Below, piece after piece: positions 35,588 to 45,366 of a stretch of DNA of 64,000 nucleotides (its first letter is position 1; each line of letters starts with the position of its first letter). The translations under genes and the position numbers were made by a program. This DNA is from Venatoribacter pacificus. Its GTDB lineage: Bacteria > Pseudomonadota > Gammaproteobacteria > Pseudomonadales > Oceanobacteraceae. Under the pieces are notes generated by a model, which was given only the letters and a program-made list of their open reading frames with translations, did not search any database and was not told where the DNA came from. Where the stretch lies: NCBI RefSeq assembly GCF_025318105.1, contig NZ_JAOANI010000015.1, positions 434,001-498,000 on the forward strand, given 5' to 3'.

Positions 35588-35661
35588 TGAGCCGATTAAC
35601 AATCATATTCGGCTCATAATAGTCAGGAATATGAGCCGAATACCAGACCTTATTCGGCTCA
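35588..35661. promoter_or_regulatory. Four-copy operator array upstream of fic
   Basis: Copies: TGAGCCGATTA at 35588, TATTCGGCTCATA at 35606, TATGAGCCGAATA at 35630 and TATTCGGCTCA at 35651. The second and third are exact 13-base inverted copies; the others share the core TGAGCCGA on alternating strands. It lies 52 bases before the fic start. Confidence 0.6.
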
Positions 35662-35824
35662 CTTCAGATTCCACTGTTCGAAGAAACCTTAAAAAGACGC
35701 AGCGTCAGCCTGCCATTCCTGCGCTCCGTCACCCTCAACCGGCCAGTTTGTGGTACTTTGCGCGCCTTCTTTGAGTGTCTGACTGCCCGGTCAGTTTTAT
35801 ACCGGGCCTGAATGAGGAAAAACC

Positions 35825-37147
35825 ATGAATGCGGTGGTGATTGCGGTGGTACTGATGCTGGTGCTCAGTCTGGCGCGTATGCACGTAATGCTGGCGATGA
35901 TTGTCGCGGCCTTTGTTGGCGGCTGGGTCGGCGGCCTGGATCTGAAGACCACGCTGGAGGCCTTTAATGCCGGTATCGGCGGTGGCGCGGGTATTGCGCT
36001 CAGCTATGCCTTATTAGGCGGTTTTGCGGTGGCGATTTCGCTGTCGGGTCTGCCGCATTTACTGGCCGATGCCATTCTGCGTAAGCTGGGTGCCGAAACC
36101 GGTGGCCGCGAGTCGCGCTGGCTGAAGAATGGCCTGCTCGGTCTGTTGCTGCTGGTCGCGGTGTCGTCGCAGAACCTGATTCCGATCCATATCGCCTTTA
36201 TCCCGATTCTGATCCCGCCGCTGCTGTTAGTGATTGCCCGCTTACGTCTCGACCGCCGTCTGGTGGCCTGTGTGCTGACCTTTGGTCTGGTAACGCCTTA
36301 TATGTTCCTGCCGGTGGGCTTCGGCAATATCTATCTGAATGAGATTTTGCTCGGACGTGTGGCTGAGGCCGGCCTGAATGTGGAAGGGGTGTCGGTGGTA
36401 CAGGCGATGGTGATTCCGGCGCTGGGAATGCTGACCGGCCTGATCATTGCGGCGCTGTTTACCTACCGCAAGCCGCGTGAATATAACCTCACCCGCATTG
36501 CGATTGCCGAACATACCGAACGCCGTTATGAGCCTAAGGCGCTGATGGTTGCAGCGGCGGCCATTGTGCTGGCCTTTGTCGTGCAGCTGTATACCGATTC
36601 GATGGTTCTGGGGGCGATGGCCGGTTTTATGTTGTTTTCTCTGACCGGCGTGGTGCGCTGGAATGAGTCCGAAGGCGTGCTGGTCGATGGCATCAAGATG
36701 ATGGCCTCTATCGGCTTTATTATGATTGCCGCTTCGGGCTTCTCGGAGGTGCTGGAGCGTACCGGCCATATTGCCGAGCTGGTCAATGGTTCGGCGGGCT
36801 GGCTGGGTGATAACAAGGCACTGGCGGCATTATTGCTGTTGGTGGTCGGATTGTTGCTGACGATGGGCATTGGCTCGTCGTTCTCGACCATTCCGATCAT
36901 CGCCGCGATCTATGTGCCGTTATGTCTGCAGATGGGCTTCAGCCCGCTGGCGATTGTGGCGCTGGTCGGTACCGCCGGGGCGTTGGGCGATGCGGGTTCA
37001 CCGGCGTCGGATTCGACGCTGGGGCCGACCGCGGGTCTGAATGCCGATGGCCAGCACCATCATATGCGCGACACCGTGGTGCCGACCTTTCTGCATTTTA
37101 ATCTGCCATTACTGGCCGCTGGCTGGATTGCCGCGATGGTGCTGTAA
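35825..37147 (+). CDS. Na+/H+ antiporter-family membrane protein (COG2056)
   Basis: 440 residues with 11-12 transmembrane helices; motifs GFAVAISLSGLPHLLADAI, SSQNLIPIHIAFIPILIPP and a C-terminal GTAGALGDAGSPASDSTLGPTAGLNADGQ pattern (each part typical of NhaC-like/YuiF proteins, some of which carry histidine). RBS GAGGAAA before the ATG. Substrate cannot be told from sequence; sodium/proton exchange or amino-acid transport are both possible. It is an insertion relative to the Pseudomonas order gyrB-plsC. Confidence 0.82.
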   Translation: MNAVVIAVVLMLVLSLARMHVMLAMIVAAFVGGWVGGLDLKTTLEAFNAGIGGGAGIALSYALLGGFAVAISLSGLPHLLADAILRKLGAETGGRESRWLKNGLLGLLLLVAVSSQNLIPIHIAFIPILIPPLLLVIARLRLDRRLVACVLTFGLVTPYMFLPVGFGNIYLNEILLGRVAEAGLNVEGVSVVQAMVIPALGMLTGLIIAALFTYRKPREYNLTRIAIAEHTERRYEPKALMVAAAAIVLAFVVQLYTDSMVLGAMAGFMLFSLTGVVRWNESEGVLVDGIKMMASIGFIMIAASGFSEVLERTGHIAELVNGSAGWLGDNKALAALLLLVVGLLLTMGIGSSFSTIPIIAAIYVPLCLQMGFSPLAIVALVGTAGALGDAGSPASDSTLGPTAGLNADGQHHHMRDTVVPTFLHFNLPLLAAGWIAAMVL

Positions 37148-37226
37148 GCTGCTGAGATTGTAAATTGCAGGCTGATGGTGAGTGTTTACTACGGCGGGCA
37201 CTTACAGCCAGTCTGCCTTTTATTGT

Positions 37227-38057
37227 TCAGAAACGTTTACCACTGCTGTCGGCATCGACCATTTCACCGTCAAACGGCCGGGCTGAAATTTCATCGACCC
37301 GGTTGTTAATCCAGCTTTCACTCAGCTCGCTCAGTTGCGCAGTACTGAGACCGGTCGTTTCCATCACCGGGCTGATCATCAGGTTAATGGTGCCTGGGCG
37401 TTTTACCCAGTTGTCATTTGGCCAGTGTTCGCCGGAGTTGTGGGCAATGGCAATTACTGGCGCTTTGCTTTTGGTGGCGAGCATAGCACCGCCTTTGGAA
37501 AAGGCTTTGCGCTTACCCGGCGACACCCTTGTACCTTCGGGGAAAACCAATACATGAATGCCGCTGTTCAGACGGTCGGCCCCCTGGTTCAGTACCTGCT
37601 TCAGCGCATTGGTTTTATGAGTGCGGTCGATAAATATCGGATGAATCATCTTCAGCGCCCAGCCAAAGAACGGCAGATAAAGCAGCTCGCGTTTAACCAC
37701 CTGTACATGCGGTGCAATGATGGTGGGAATAAAAAAGGTTTCCCAGGTGCTTTGGTGTTTGCTCAGCAGTACATAGCCACGGCCATCGGTGGGAATATTC
37801 TCCCGGCCTTCCACCTGCCATTTAACTCCGCAGATCAGCCGCGCCGACCAGACCACAATGTGGCAGTAAAACACCATGATGAAATAGTTACGCGCCTTCA
37901 GCGGCAGGAAGATGCCAATAACAAAGCTGGGAATAAACCAGGCAAAGGTGAGCACGGCCAGCCAGCCATAAAAAATAAGGCTGCGCAGCTGAGCCAGCCA
38001 TAAGCGGTGAGTTGTTGCACTGGCATCCATGCCAGCTGTATCAGGACGTGCGGCCAT
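37227..38057 (-). CDS. 1-acyl-sn-glycerol-3-phosphate acyltransferase (PlsC family)
   Basis: 276 residues. Acyltransferase motifs: SKHQSTWE (HX4E), the KRELLYLPFFGWALK region, IFIDR and VFPEGTR. Two N-terminal membrane helices (about 30-55). Forms phosphatidic acid from lysophosphatidic acid. It follows gmhB on the same strand, the gmhB-plsC pair that lies near gyrB in Pseudomonas (PA0005-PA0006). Confidence 0.92.
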   Translation of the reverse strand: MAARPDTAGMDASATTHRLWLAQLRSLIFYGWLAVLTFAWFIPSFVIGIFLPLKARNYFIMVFYCHIVVWSARLICGVKWQVEGRENIPTDGRGYVLLSKHQSTWETFFIPTIIAPHVQVVKRELLYLPFFGWALKMIHPIFIDRTHKTNALKQVLNQGADRLNSGIHVLVFPEGTRVSPGKRKAFSKGGAMLATKSKAPVIAIAHNSGEHWPNDNWVKRPGTINLMISPVMETTGLSTAQLSELSESWINNRVDEISARPFDGEMVDADSSGKRF

Positions 38058-38154
38058 AGAGATACCGTGCTCTGCGCTTTTTATAATGGGGCGTTATTTA
38101 TACCACTTTAGCCGGGGTTCTCTTGTTACCTGAATTCCTCGGACTTTTTCCCAA

Positions 38155-38709
38155 TCAAACATCTGTGGGCTGTTGCAGCACTACATCGGCAAAAGCAGCG
38201 AGGTTATCAAACACCTGCGCCTGGCTCAGTCCGGCTGCGGCGAGTTTGGCGATGCTTTTCTCGCCTTTACCGGTGCGTACCAGTGCGGGTTTGCAGCCTG
38301 CTGCGACACCAGCTTCTAAATCGCGGATGGAATCGCCCACCATCCAGCAACCTTCTGCCGATGTGCCTAAGGCTTTTTCAATCTGATGAATCAGGCCGGG
38401 CAGGGGTTTGCGGCAGTCACAGCCATCATCCGGGCCGTGAGGGCAGAAGGCGATATGGGCAAACGATCCACCTTCGGCAGCGGCCAGCGCGTTCATTTTA
38501 GCGTGCATCGCTTCCAGGTCGGCAAGACTGAAATGTCCCCGTGCCAGGCCACTTTGATTGGTCGCAACAGCGATGGTGTAACCGGCTTTGCATAAACGGC
38601 CAACGGCGTCGGCACTGCCGTTAATCGGTAGCCATTCATCGACGGATTTTACAAAGTCGTCGGAGTCTTCGTTCAGTACGCCATCGCGATCGAGAATGAT
38701 GAGTTTCAT
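38155..38709 (-). CDS. gmhB: D-glycero-beta-D-manno-heptose 1,7-bisphosphate 7-phosphatase
   Basis: 184 residues. HAD phosphatase with DRDGVLN near the N-terminus, TNQSG, a zinc-binding loop with CPHGPDDGCDCRKP and GDSIRDLEAG. Removes the 7-phosphate in ADP-heptose synthesis for lipopolysaccharide core. In Pseudomonas it directly follows glyS; here two lipoprotein genes are inserted between. Confidence 0.95.
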   Translation of the reverse strand: MKLIILDRDGVLNEDSDDFVKSVDEWLPINGSADAVGRLCKAGYTIAVATNQSGLARGHFSLADLEAMHAKMNALAAAEGGSFAHIAFCPHGPDDGCDCRKPLPGLIHQIEKALGTSAEGCWMVGDSIRDLEAGVAAGCKPALVRTGKGEKSIAKLAAAGLSQAQVFDNLAAFADVVLQQPTDV

Positions 38710-38951
38710 GGGGCAGTCTCTTCTGTAATGCCGGTGTCGTGCCGGAGAGATGTGGACGACATAACCGTCAACGGGGTTAACCAGGTGCAGCGCTGAATTA
38801 AAAATATGTCAGTTAGTGCCAGTCATGCTTTTCGGCTGATAACTCTGCCTGAGTCTGGCGGGCAATGATGCCTGCCGATAATGGCAAATGATACGCTCGG
38901 TTGGCCTGATCCTTCAGCAAAAACTGATTTCTCAGCAAAAGGAATATCACT

Positions 38952-40640
38952 ATGGAAAGTTCATTTCGCCGGCGCATTGCCGGAATCTCACTGCTTAGCC
39001 TCGGGCTGTTACTCAGTGCCTGCGGTGAAAAAGCACAAACTGATGTGGTTGCAGCGCAAGCTCCTGATGCCGCATCCGCGAGCATGACCAGCGGCACCTG
39101 CAGCGGTACTTACCCGAGCTACTGGCAGGACCCGGCGGCCAAATTCAGCAATATGTGGAAAGGTCAGGAAATCAGCAACGTGCCGCCTGTCGACTGGCAG
39201 GGGCCGGTGTTCCGCATATCCGACAAGTATCCGCGTCAGCCGGTTGATGACCGTGCGGCACAGCCGTGGCGTGATGCACGTTTTGATGCGCTTTTTAACA
39301 GCGCGACTCCTGCGGCAACAAAAAAACAGCTGGCGTATGACTACAGCTGGCTGGTGATGAATTACATCCAGGAAGGCAACGTTAACCGTCCCGGGATCGA
39401 AGACTGGGATGTGTGTAACAACAGCGTGCGTCCGTGGTACAGCATTCCTTTCCAGACTTACGATGCGATGAGTGGCCGCGAATTTACCCATGGCCTGACT
39501 CGCGAAGCACCGGTTACCTTTTCCACGCCACAAGGTGTAATCGATACCACTATGTGGGCGGTTGGCTTCTTTAATGCAACGGCTGCTTATACGTTAGGCA
39601 CTGTCTGGCAGGCGGATGGCACCGCGAAAATTCCGGCTAACGATGTGAGCTTTGATGAAGGTGCGGTGGTTGGTAAACCACTGTTCAATACCTCCACTCC
39701 GGAACAGTTACCGGTACTGGCGAATCAGCCCGCCTGGAATGCCAATATCTCCGATCCGTCATTCTGTAAATGCACACCTGCGCAGGGCAATGAGTGCACG
39801 CTGATTGAAGAAAGCCAGCAGTGTCCGCGCAGCACAACAGAGTGGAACGACGTGCGCCTGCTGCAGTTTGATTTTGCAGTAAAAGACAGCCGTGCGCCGG
39901 GCACACAATGGGTATTCGGCACCTTTGTTGCCGACGGTCAGCGTAAAGCCAAAGAAGCCGATCCGTGGCTGCGCATTAGTCTGTTGGGTGTGATGTGGGG
40001 TAACGATACGCCACCGGCTGGCAAGCTGGCTCATAATTATCCGCTGGATGTGAAAAAGAACGGTTTTATGGAAGAGGTGATCTTCTGGGATACCGTGAAT
40101 GAACTGAATAAATACGGCGGCGCCAACCCGATGCAGCATATGGGACATTTAGGCTGTAATTATCGACTGAACGGCCCGGCCGATAATGCCAACAGCTCGT
40201 GCATGTCGTGTCATGGCAGTGCATCGGTACCGGACAGCAATTTTGATACGCCGCCGCTGCTGTCACAGTTTTCAGGTATCACCAAAGAATGCGTAACCCC
40301 TGATCCTGAAAATCCGTTAGTTGGTGTCGACCGCAGTGGCAGCAAAGCAACGGTGAATAATGGTGTCAGCTTTGCCAATATCGACAGTATTTATTTTGCC
40401 AATGTACCGGCTGCCGCACCTTTTAATATGACCGTTGAAACCGATAACGGGCCGGTTAACGTGATGGGCAATGGTGTACCGGATTATGCCAGTGGTCGTA
40501 AGAACTGGATTTCACTCGACTATTCCTTGCAGCTGTCTATTTCATTAACTCAATGGATGCAGTGGCAGGAAAACAGCGATGATCCGGCGCTGGAGCGGAT
40601 TAACTTTAAAGAAATACGCCGTGGGGTGAAGGCTGATTAA
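38952..40640 (+). CDS. Lipoprotein with a single haem c motif, unknown function
   Basis: 562 residues. Lipobox LLSAC (C24), then a long domain I do not recognise, containing cysteine pairs (CKCTPAQGNEC near 275) and one haem-attachment motif CMSCH at 417-421 in a GHLGCNYR...NSSCMSCHGSA context. The upstream MQHMGHLG could give a methionine or second ligand. A membrane-anchored, probably periplasm- or surface-facing monohaem cytochrome is suggested. RBS AAAAGGAAT before the ATG. Ends at a bidirectional terminator shared with the next gene. Confidence 0.75.
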   Translation: MESSFRRRIAGISLLSLGLLLSACGEKAQTDVVAAQAPDAASASMTSGTCSGTYPSYWQDPAAKFSNMWKGQEISNVPPVDWQGPVFRISDKYPRQPVDDRAAQPWRDARFDALFNSATPAATKKQLAYDYSWLVMNYIQEGNVNRPGIEDWDVCNNSVRPWYSIPFQTYDAMSGREFTHGLTREAPVTFSTPQGVIDTTMWAVGFFNATAAYTLGTVWQADGTAKIPANDVSFDEGAVVGKPLFNTSTPEQLPVLANQPAWNANISDPSFCKCTPAQGNECTLIEESQQCPRSTTEWNDVRLLQFDFAVKDSRAPGTQWVFGTFVADGQRKAKEADPWLRISLLGVMWGNDTPPAGKLAHNYPLDVKKNGFMEEVIFWDTVNELNKYGGANPMQHMGHLGCNYRLNGPADNANSSCMSCHGSASVPDSNFDTPPLLSQFSGITKECVTPDPENPLVGVDRSGSKATVNNGVSFANIDSIYFANVPAAAPFNMTVETDNGPVNVMGNGVPDYASGRKNWISLDYSLQLSISLTQWMQWQENSDDPALERINFKEIRRGVKAD

Positions 40641-40667
40641 GCCGGATTAATTTCGGTGGACGAAAAT

Positions 40668-40698
40668 AAAAAGCCCGGCTGATTGAGCCGGGATTTTT
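40668..40698. terminator. Terminator between the two inserted lipoprotein genes
   Basis: AAAAAG CCCGGCT, loop GATTG, AGCCGGG ATTTTT: seven-base GC stem with A and T tracts serving both convergent genes. Confidence 0.85.
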
Positions 40699-40717
40699 AT
40701 TAAATAGGTAAACTATC

Positions 40718-41914
40718 TCAGTTATTGAAGTTGTCGTTAGATTTAATACGAAGGTAATATTTCCCAATTTCTTTAGTGCCAAATTTAGCGGTGCTATAGA
40801 CAGCGTTATCAAGCTTAGGGTGTGGGTAATTCAGAGAGCTATCCGGTAAGTCGGATGGATTTACGAGATTAATACTTAAATTTCCGCCTTCCATTAAAGC
40901 TCCATCAATAAAATACCGCATCATACTATCCGATCCAACATCCGTATTGCCAAAATCATCAAACTCTAAGCTAAATGATTGTAATGGCAACTCAGGGTTA
41001 TCTATTGAAAAAGAAATCGATATAGTAGTTTTATCTTGTGATACGTTAAGGTCGTTAATATCAAGTTCTTCAGGTGCCGAAGTCAGTAAATTTTGCGTCA
41101 AACTGGGTTCAGACGTATAAGCATCGAGAGAAGAGTCATCACCAAATTGCCAGTTGGTTCGATAATAATCTCCACTTACGCGGAAGCTGGCTGGGACTTC
41201 AATATATTTGGAACCTTCAGCCATATAAATAGATAGTGGTAACTCCCATGTTTCATCACTCATGGTGTAGTCAAGATTAAAATCAAACCCGGTCGCACCG
41301 GTTGGTGCAGTTTTCATCTCGACTTCTTGGGAAAGAGTCGTATCAAGAAAATCGATAGTAAATGAGTCACCAGCTTTTAGTTCTAAGCCGGATTTTTTAT
41401 AAAAATAGGCCTTATCATTTGTTTCATCGTAGCCGGTTGCTATAAATGTTCTCTCACCAGTGGAACCTTCTAATGTTGCCCAACCTGAAGAAGGTGAGAT
41501 TTCGTCCACATAGGTCAGTCTCGCTTGTACGATGTCAATATCCGGATTAGACGATGAAAAAGTTACTTCTGAATTGTTGGCTGTTTTATCTTCGCAGTAC
41601 CAGCTATGGTCAATGGTGTAGTCAGCGCCTGCACTCAGAACGTCGACAAATATTGCGGTATTTTGTTGGTCATCGATACACCAGGTCGCAATTTCAACCG
41701 GAGTATTTTTAGCGATATCCAGTGTCTTGATATCAGAACCAAGTTTTTCCCATGAACCGTCTGTTTTTTTCATAAAAACACCGTTAACGGGAGTTGTACC
41801 CAGGGCGATTTTGACCTGATCGGATGAACCATTAGTGTTGTCAGATCCACCCGATCCGCCACCACAGGCAGCCAGCAGAGCAATAGCAGAAAAAAGTGCA
41901 GTGTGTTTTAACAT
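40718..41914 (-). CDS. AT-rich lipoprotein of unknown function
   Basis: 398 residues. Lipobox LLAAC (C17) followed by GGGSGGSDNTNGSS, then a beta-rich region with no recognised fold (WCIDDQQNTAIFVDVLS, VEMKTAPTGATGFDFNL). Its base composition is clearly more AT-rich than the flanking backbone genes, and it interrupts gmhB-glyS, both consistent with acquisition by transfer. Its promoter region (41915-41950) is AT-rich and carries a Shine-Dalgarno AAAGGATG. Confidence 0.75.
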   Translation of the reverse strand: MLKHTALFSAIALLAACGGGSGGSDNTNGSSDQVKIALGTTPVNGVFMKKTDGSWEKLGSDIKTLDIAKNTPVEIATWCIDDQQNTAIFVDVLSAGADYTIDHSWYCEDKTANNSEVTFSSSNPDIDIVQARLTYVDEISPSSGWATLEGSTGERTFIATGYDETNDKAYFYKKSGLELKAGDSFTIDFLDTTLSQEVEMKTAPTGATGFDFNLDYTMSDETWELPLSIYMAEGSKYIEVPASFRVSGDYYRTNWQFGDDSSLDAYTSEPSLTQNLLTSAPEELDINDLNVSQDKTTISISFSIDNPELPLQSFSLEFDDFGNTDVGSDSMMRYFIDGALMEGGNLSINLVNPSDLPDSSLNYPHPKLDNAVYSTAKFGTKEIGKYYLRIKSNDNFNN

Positions 41915-41949
41915 ATTTCATCCTTTGAAATAGAAGGGTCGTGAATAAG

Positions 41950-41978
41950 AAAAGGCAGCCTAATTCAGGCTGCTTTTT
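41950..41978 (-). terminator. Terminator after glyS
   Basis: GCAGCCT (41955-41961), loop AATTC, AGGCTGC (41967-41973), with AAAAA on one side and CTTTTC on the other; on the minus strand it follows the glyS stop by about 35 bases. Confidence 0.8.
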
Positions 41979-42010
41979 AAAACTGTTACGCAGATCAATT
42001 AATAAATTAA

Positions 42011-44086
42011 TTAACCCTGCAACAGCGAAATATCGGCGATACCGATAAACAATCCCTGCAGCTGCTTGAGTAGTGCGAGGCGGTTGTTTTTCACAGCTTC
42101 GTCGTCGGCCATGACCATCACGTTGTCGAAGAAGGCATCAACCGCCGCGCGCAGACCGGCAAGCTCGGTCAGCGCGGCACTGTAATCGCCCTGTGCCATT
42201 AATGGTTCAACAGCCTGCTGTTTGGTAGCAACCTGTTCGGCCAATGTTTTTTCTTCGGCCTGTGCGAGCAGGGCAGAATCCACTTTGGCCTCCACTTTGT
42301 CGCCACCGTTTTTCGCCAGAATATTCGACACACGCTTGTTGGCAGCAGCCAGTGCTTCGGCAGCGTCCAGTTTATTGAACGCGTGAACGGCCTGTACGCG
42401 GCGGTTAATATCCAGCGCGTTGGTGATACCCAGCGCACGGACTGACTGGAATACGCCCGCCGGAATACCTTCGTCGGCATACCAGGCGCTGAAGCGATCC
42501 AGCAGGTATTCGGTCAGCGTGGCTTTGGTGTCGGCTTTAGGTGCGGCAACCCAGTTGTTGTCGATAGTCCAGTCGATCAGGTCACCCAGATCGATGTTGA
42601 TTTGTTTTTCAACCAGCAGACGCAACACGCCCAGTGAGGCACGGCGCAACGCGAATGGATCTTTGGAACCGGTCGGAATCTGGCCGATACCAAACAGGCC
42701 CACCAGGCTGTCGAGACGATCAGCCAGTGCAATCAGCGTACCGGTTTGGGTGGCCGGCAGCGCGTCACCGGCGAAGGCCGGCATATATTGCTCAACCATG
42801 GCGGCGGCCACATCGGCGTGTTCACCATCGTGCTCGGCGTAGTATTTACCGGCCAGACCCTGCAGGTCGGTAAACTCGTACACCATGCTGGAAACCAGGT
42901 CGTTTTTGCACAGCTGCGCGGCACGCTCTACCAGAGCACTGTCGGCACCGGTTACTGCGGCGATACGGCTGGCCAGCTTACCGATACGGCGGGCTTTATC
43001 GGCGATGGAGCCCAGGCCATTCACCCACACCACGTTTTCCAGCTTGGCGAAACGGCTTTCCAGTTTCTGTTTACGGTCGGTGTCCCAGAAGAAGGCCGCA
43101 TCCGACAGGCGCGGGCGGATCACTTTTTCGTTACCGGAAATCACCTGCGCCGGGTCTTTCGATTCGATATTGGCGATGGTGATGAAGTTGGGCATCAGCT
43201 TGCCGTCTTTCATCACGTGGAAGTATTTCTGGTGCTCTTTCATGGATGACACCAGCGCTTCCGGCGGTACGCGCAGGAAGTCTTCGTCAAACGAACCGGC
43301 CAGTGCCACCGGCCATTCGTTCAGCGCGGTCACTTCGTTCAGCAGGTCGGCGTCGATAACGGCTTCGCCACCCAGCTCTTTGCCTTTGGCAGCGACCTGT
43401 TCGTTGATCAGCGCGGCGCGCTCAGCAAAGTCGGCCATCACATAAGCGGCACGCAGTTTGTCCTGATATTCCGCCGGATTAGCGATGGTGATTTCACCCG
43501 GTGCGTGGAAGCGGTGACCACGGGAAGTATTGCCAGCCTTCAGCCCCAGCACGTCGCCGTCGACCACGTCAGAGCCGAACAGCATCACCAGCCATTGCAC
43601 CGGACGCACGAATTCAACGCGCGAAGCACCCCAGCGCATACGCTTGGGAATCGGCAGCTTGTCGAGGCTGTTTTGCACAATCGCGGCCAGCAGCTCGGTG
43701 GTTTGCTTGCCTTTGATGGTGCGCTGAATCATCAGCTTGCCATTGTCACCGGTCTGCAGATCGGCTGCGGTTGCACCGGCACGTGCGGCAAAACCTTCGG
43801 CGGCTTTGGTTGGTTTACCATCGGCGTCAAAGGCGATATTGGCTGGCGGGCCGTAGAGGATTTCTTCCTGGTCTGCCTGCTGGGCTTCGAGTGCTTCGAT
43901 GCGCACCGCCAGACGGCGTGGTGCGGCGAAAGAGACAACGGCGCCAAAATTCAGACCGGCGTCTTTCAGACCTTGTTCGATGCCGGAGGTGAACGCGGCA
44001 GACAGGGTTTTCAGCGCCTTCGGTGGCAGCTCTTCGGTACCCAGTTCAACCAGAAAATCCCGACTTTCGATTTGAGAGGCACTCAT
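42011..44086 (-). CDS. glyS: Glycyl-tRNA synthetase beta subunit
   Basis: 691 residues; opens with DFLVELGTEELPPKALKTL and ends LLKQLQGLFIGIADISLLQG, full length. Forms the alpha2beta2 glycyl-tRNA synthetase with GlyQ. Its ATG overlaps the glyQ stop by one base (TAATG). Confidence 0.98.
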   Translation of the reverse strand: MSASQIESRDFLVELGTEELPPKALKTLSAAFTSGIEQGLKDAGLNFGAVVSFAAPRRLAVRIEALEAQQADQEEILYGPPANIAFDADGKPTKAAEGFAARAGATAADLQTGDNGKLMIQRTIKGKQTTELLAAIVQNSLDKLPIPKRMRWGASRVEFVRPVQWLVMLFGSDVVDGDVLGLKAGNTSRGHRFHAPGEITIANPAEYQDKLRAAYVMADFAERAALINEQVAAKGKELGGEAVIDADLLNEVTALNEWPVALAGSFDEDFLRVPPEALVSSMKEHQKYFHVMKDGKLMPNFITIANIESKDPAQVISGNEKVIRPRLSDAAFFWDTDRKQKLESRFAKLENVVWVNGLGSIADKARRIGKLASRIAAVTGADSALVERAAQLCKNDLVSSMVYEFTDLQGLAGKYYAEHDGEHADVAAAMVEQYMPAFAGDALPATQTGTLIALADRLDSLVGLFGIGQIPTGSKDPFALRRASLGVLRLLVEKQINIDLGDLIDWTIDNNWVAAPKADTKATLTEYLLDRFSAWYADEGIPAGVFQSVRALGITNALDINRRVQAVHAFNKLDAAEALAAANKRVSNILAKNGGDKVEAKVDSALLAQAEEKTLAEQVATKQQAVEPLMAQGDYSAALTELAGLRAAVDAFFDNVMVMADDEAVKNNRLALLKQLQGLFIGIADISLLQG

Positions 44087-45075
44087 TATTTGTTCTCCTG
44101 GGCGGCGGCTTTGGCAGCGGCTTTTTCTTTATCGGCCAGATAGCGTGCGAGGACGTCGGCACGGTTGGCTTCGGTTGCCAGTGGGAAGCCTTTTTCGGCG
44201 CGGCTGTTGAAGTACGCCTGAGCGACGGAGCGGGCCAGGGTGCGCACGCGCAGGATATACCCCTGACGCTCGGTGACCGAGATGGCACCACGGGCATCCA
44301 GCAGGTTAAAGGTGTGTGAGGCTTTCAGTACCTGCTCGTAAGCGGGCAGCGGCAGACCGGCTTCGATCAGGCGCGCACAGGTTTTTTCGTATTGGTCAAA
44401 GGCGATGAACAGGAAATCGACATCGGCGTGTTCAAAGTTGTAAGCCGATTGCTCCACTTCGTTCTGGTGGAAGACATCGCCGTACGTCACGGGCGTGCCG
44501 TCCGGGCCGTAGGTCCACACCAGGTCGTAGACCGAATCCACTTCCTGCAGGTACATGGCAATACGCTCAAGACCGTAGGTGATTTCGCCGGTTACCGGGA
44601 AACACTCAAGGCCGCCAACCTGCTGGAAGTAGGTGAACTGAGTCACTTCCATACCGTTCAGCCACACTTCCCAACCCAGACCCCAGGCGCCCAGAGTTGG
44701 CGATTCCCAGTTGTCTTCAACAAAACGGACGTCATGCACCAGGGTGTCGATGCCCATTACGCGCAGGGATTCGAGGTATTTGTCCTGAATATCCACCGGA
44801 TTCGGCTTCATCACGACCTGAAACTGGTAGTAGTGCTGCAGACGGTTTGGGTTTTCGCCGTAACGGCCATCGGTCGGACGACGGCTTGGCTGCACGTAAG
44901 CAGAGCTCCAGTTTTCCGGGCCAATGGCGCGCAGGAAGGTCGCGGTGTGAAAGGTACCGGCGCCCACTTCCATATCCAGAGGTTGGTTAATCACACAGCC
45001 CTGTTCGGACCAGTATTCCTGCAGGGCGGCAATCAGGCCCTGGAAGGTTTTAACGTTGTGGCGACTCTGACTCAC
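44086..45075 (-). CDS. glyQ: Glycyl-tRNA synthetase alpha subunit
   Basis: 329 residues; contains FQGLIAALQEYWSEQGCV, MEVGAGTFHTATFLRAIGPE and YVQPSRRPTDGRYGENPNRLQ-type patterns (each conserved in GlyQ). Catalytic subunit for glycine activation. A TATAAT hexamer (minus, 45165-45170) upstream may be its -10 element. Confidence 0.98.
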   Translation of the reverse strand: MSQSRHNVKTFQGLIAALQEYWSEQGCVINQPLDMEVGAGTFHTATFLRAIGPENWSSAYVQPSRRPTDGRYGENPNRLQHYYQFQVVMKPNPVDIQDKYLESLRVMGIDTLVHDVRFVEDNWESPTLGAWGLGWEVWLNGMEVTQFTYFQQVGGLECFPVTGEITYGLERIAMYLQEVDSVYDLVWTYGPDGTPVTYGDVFHQNEVEQSAYNFEHADVDFLFIAFDQYEKTCARLIEAGLPLPAYEQVLKASHTFNLLDARGAISVTERQGYILRVRTLARSVAQAYFNSRAEKGFPLATEANRADVLARYLADKEKAAAKAAAQENK

Positions 45076-45366
45076 GGTGGAATTCCTGTGTTGGCACGGC
45101 CAGAGCTTGTTCAGACTAAGTGAATCAGGCCCTGAATGCTGTTCGCAAAATAAAAAGACGCCGGATTATAGCAGCGATGCGCCCCGAGAACAGGGGCAGC
45201 GTGCGGGGTCAGCAAGTTCGGGGGGTTGTAATCGCCGGAGGGGTTTGTCAGGGTAAAAAAGCATCGTCCTGCCACAGGCAGGGCGGATTTCCGGAGTTGC
45301 TCTGCGTGTGTTTCGTGCGCTGGCGGGCAAAGGGCCTGAACCGCTCTGGCATAACATGGAGGCTTT

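Noticed and set aside
35295..35774. 159-residue plus-strand frame ending before the antiporter gene
   Set aside because: Antisense to fic and crossing its operator array; no coding features.
42746..44143. Several plus-strand frames across glyS
   Set aside because: Shadows of the glyS coding strand.
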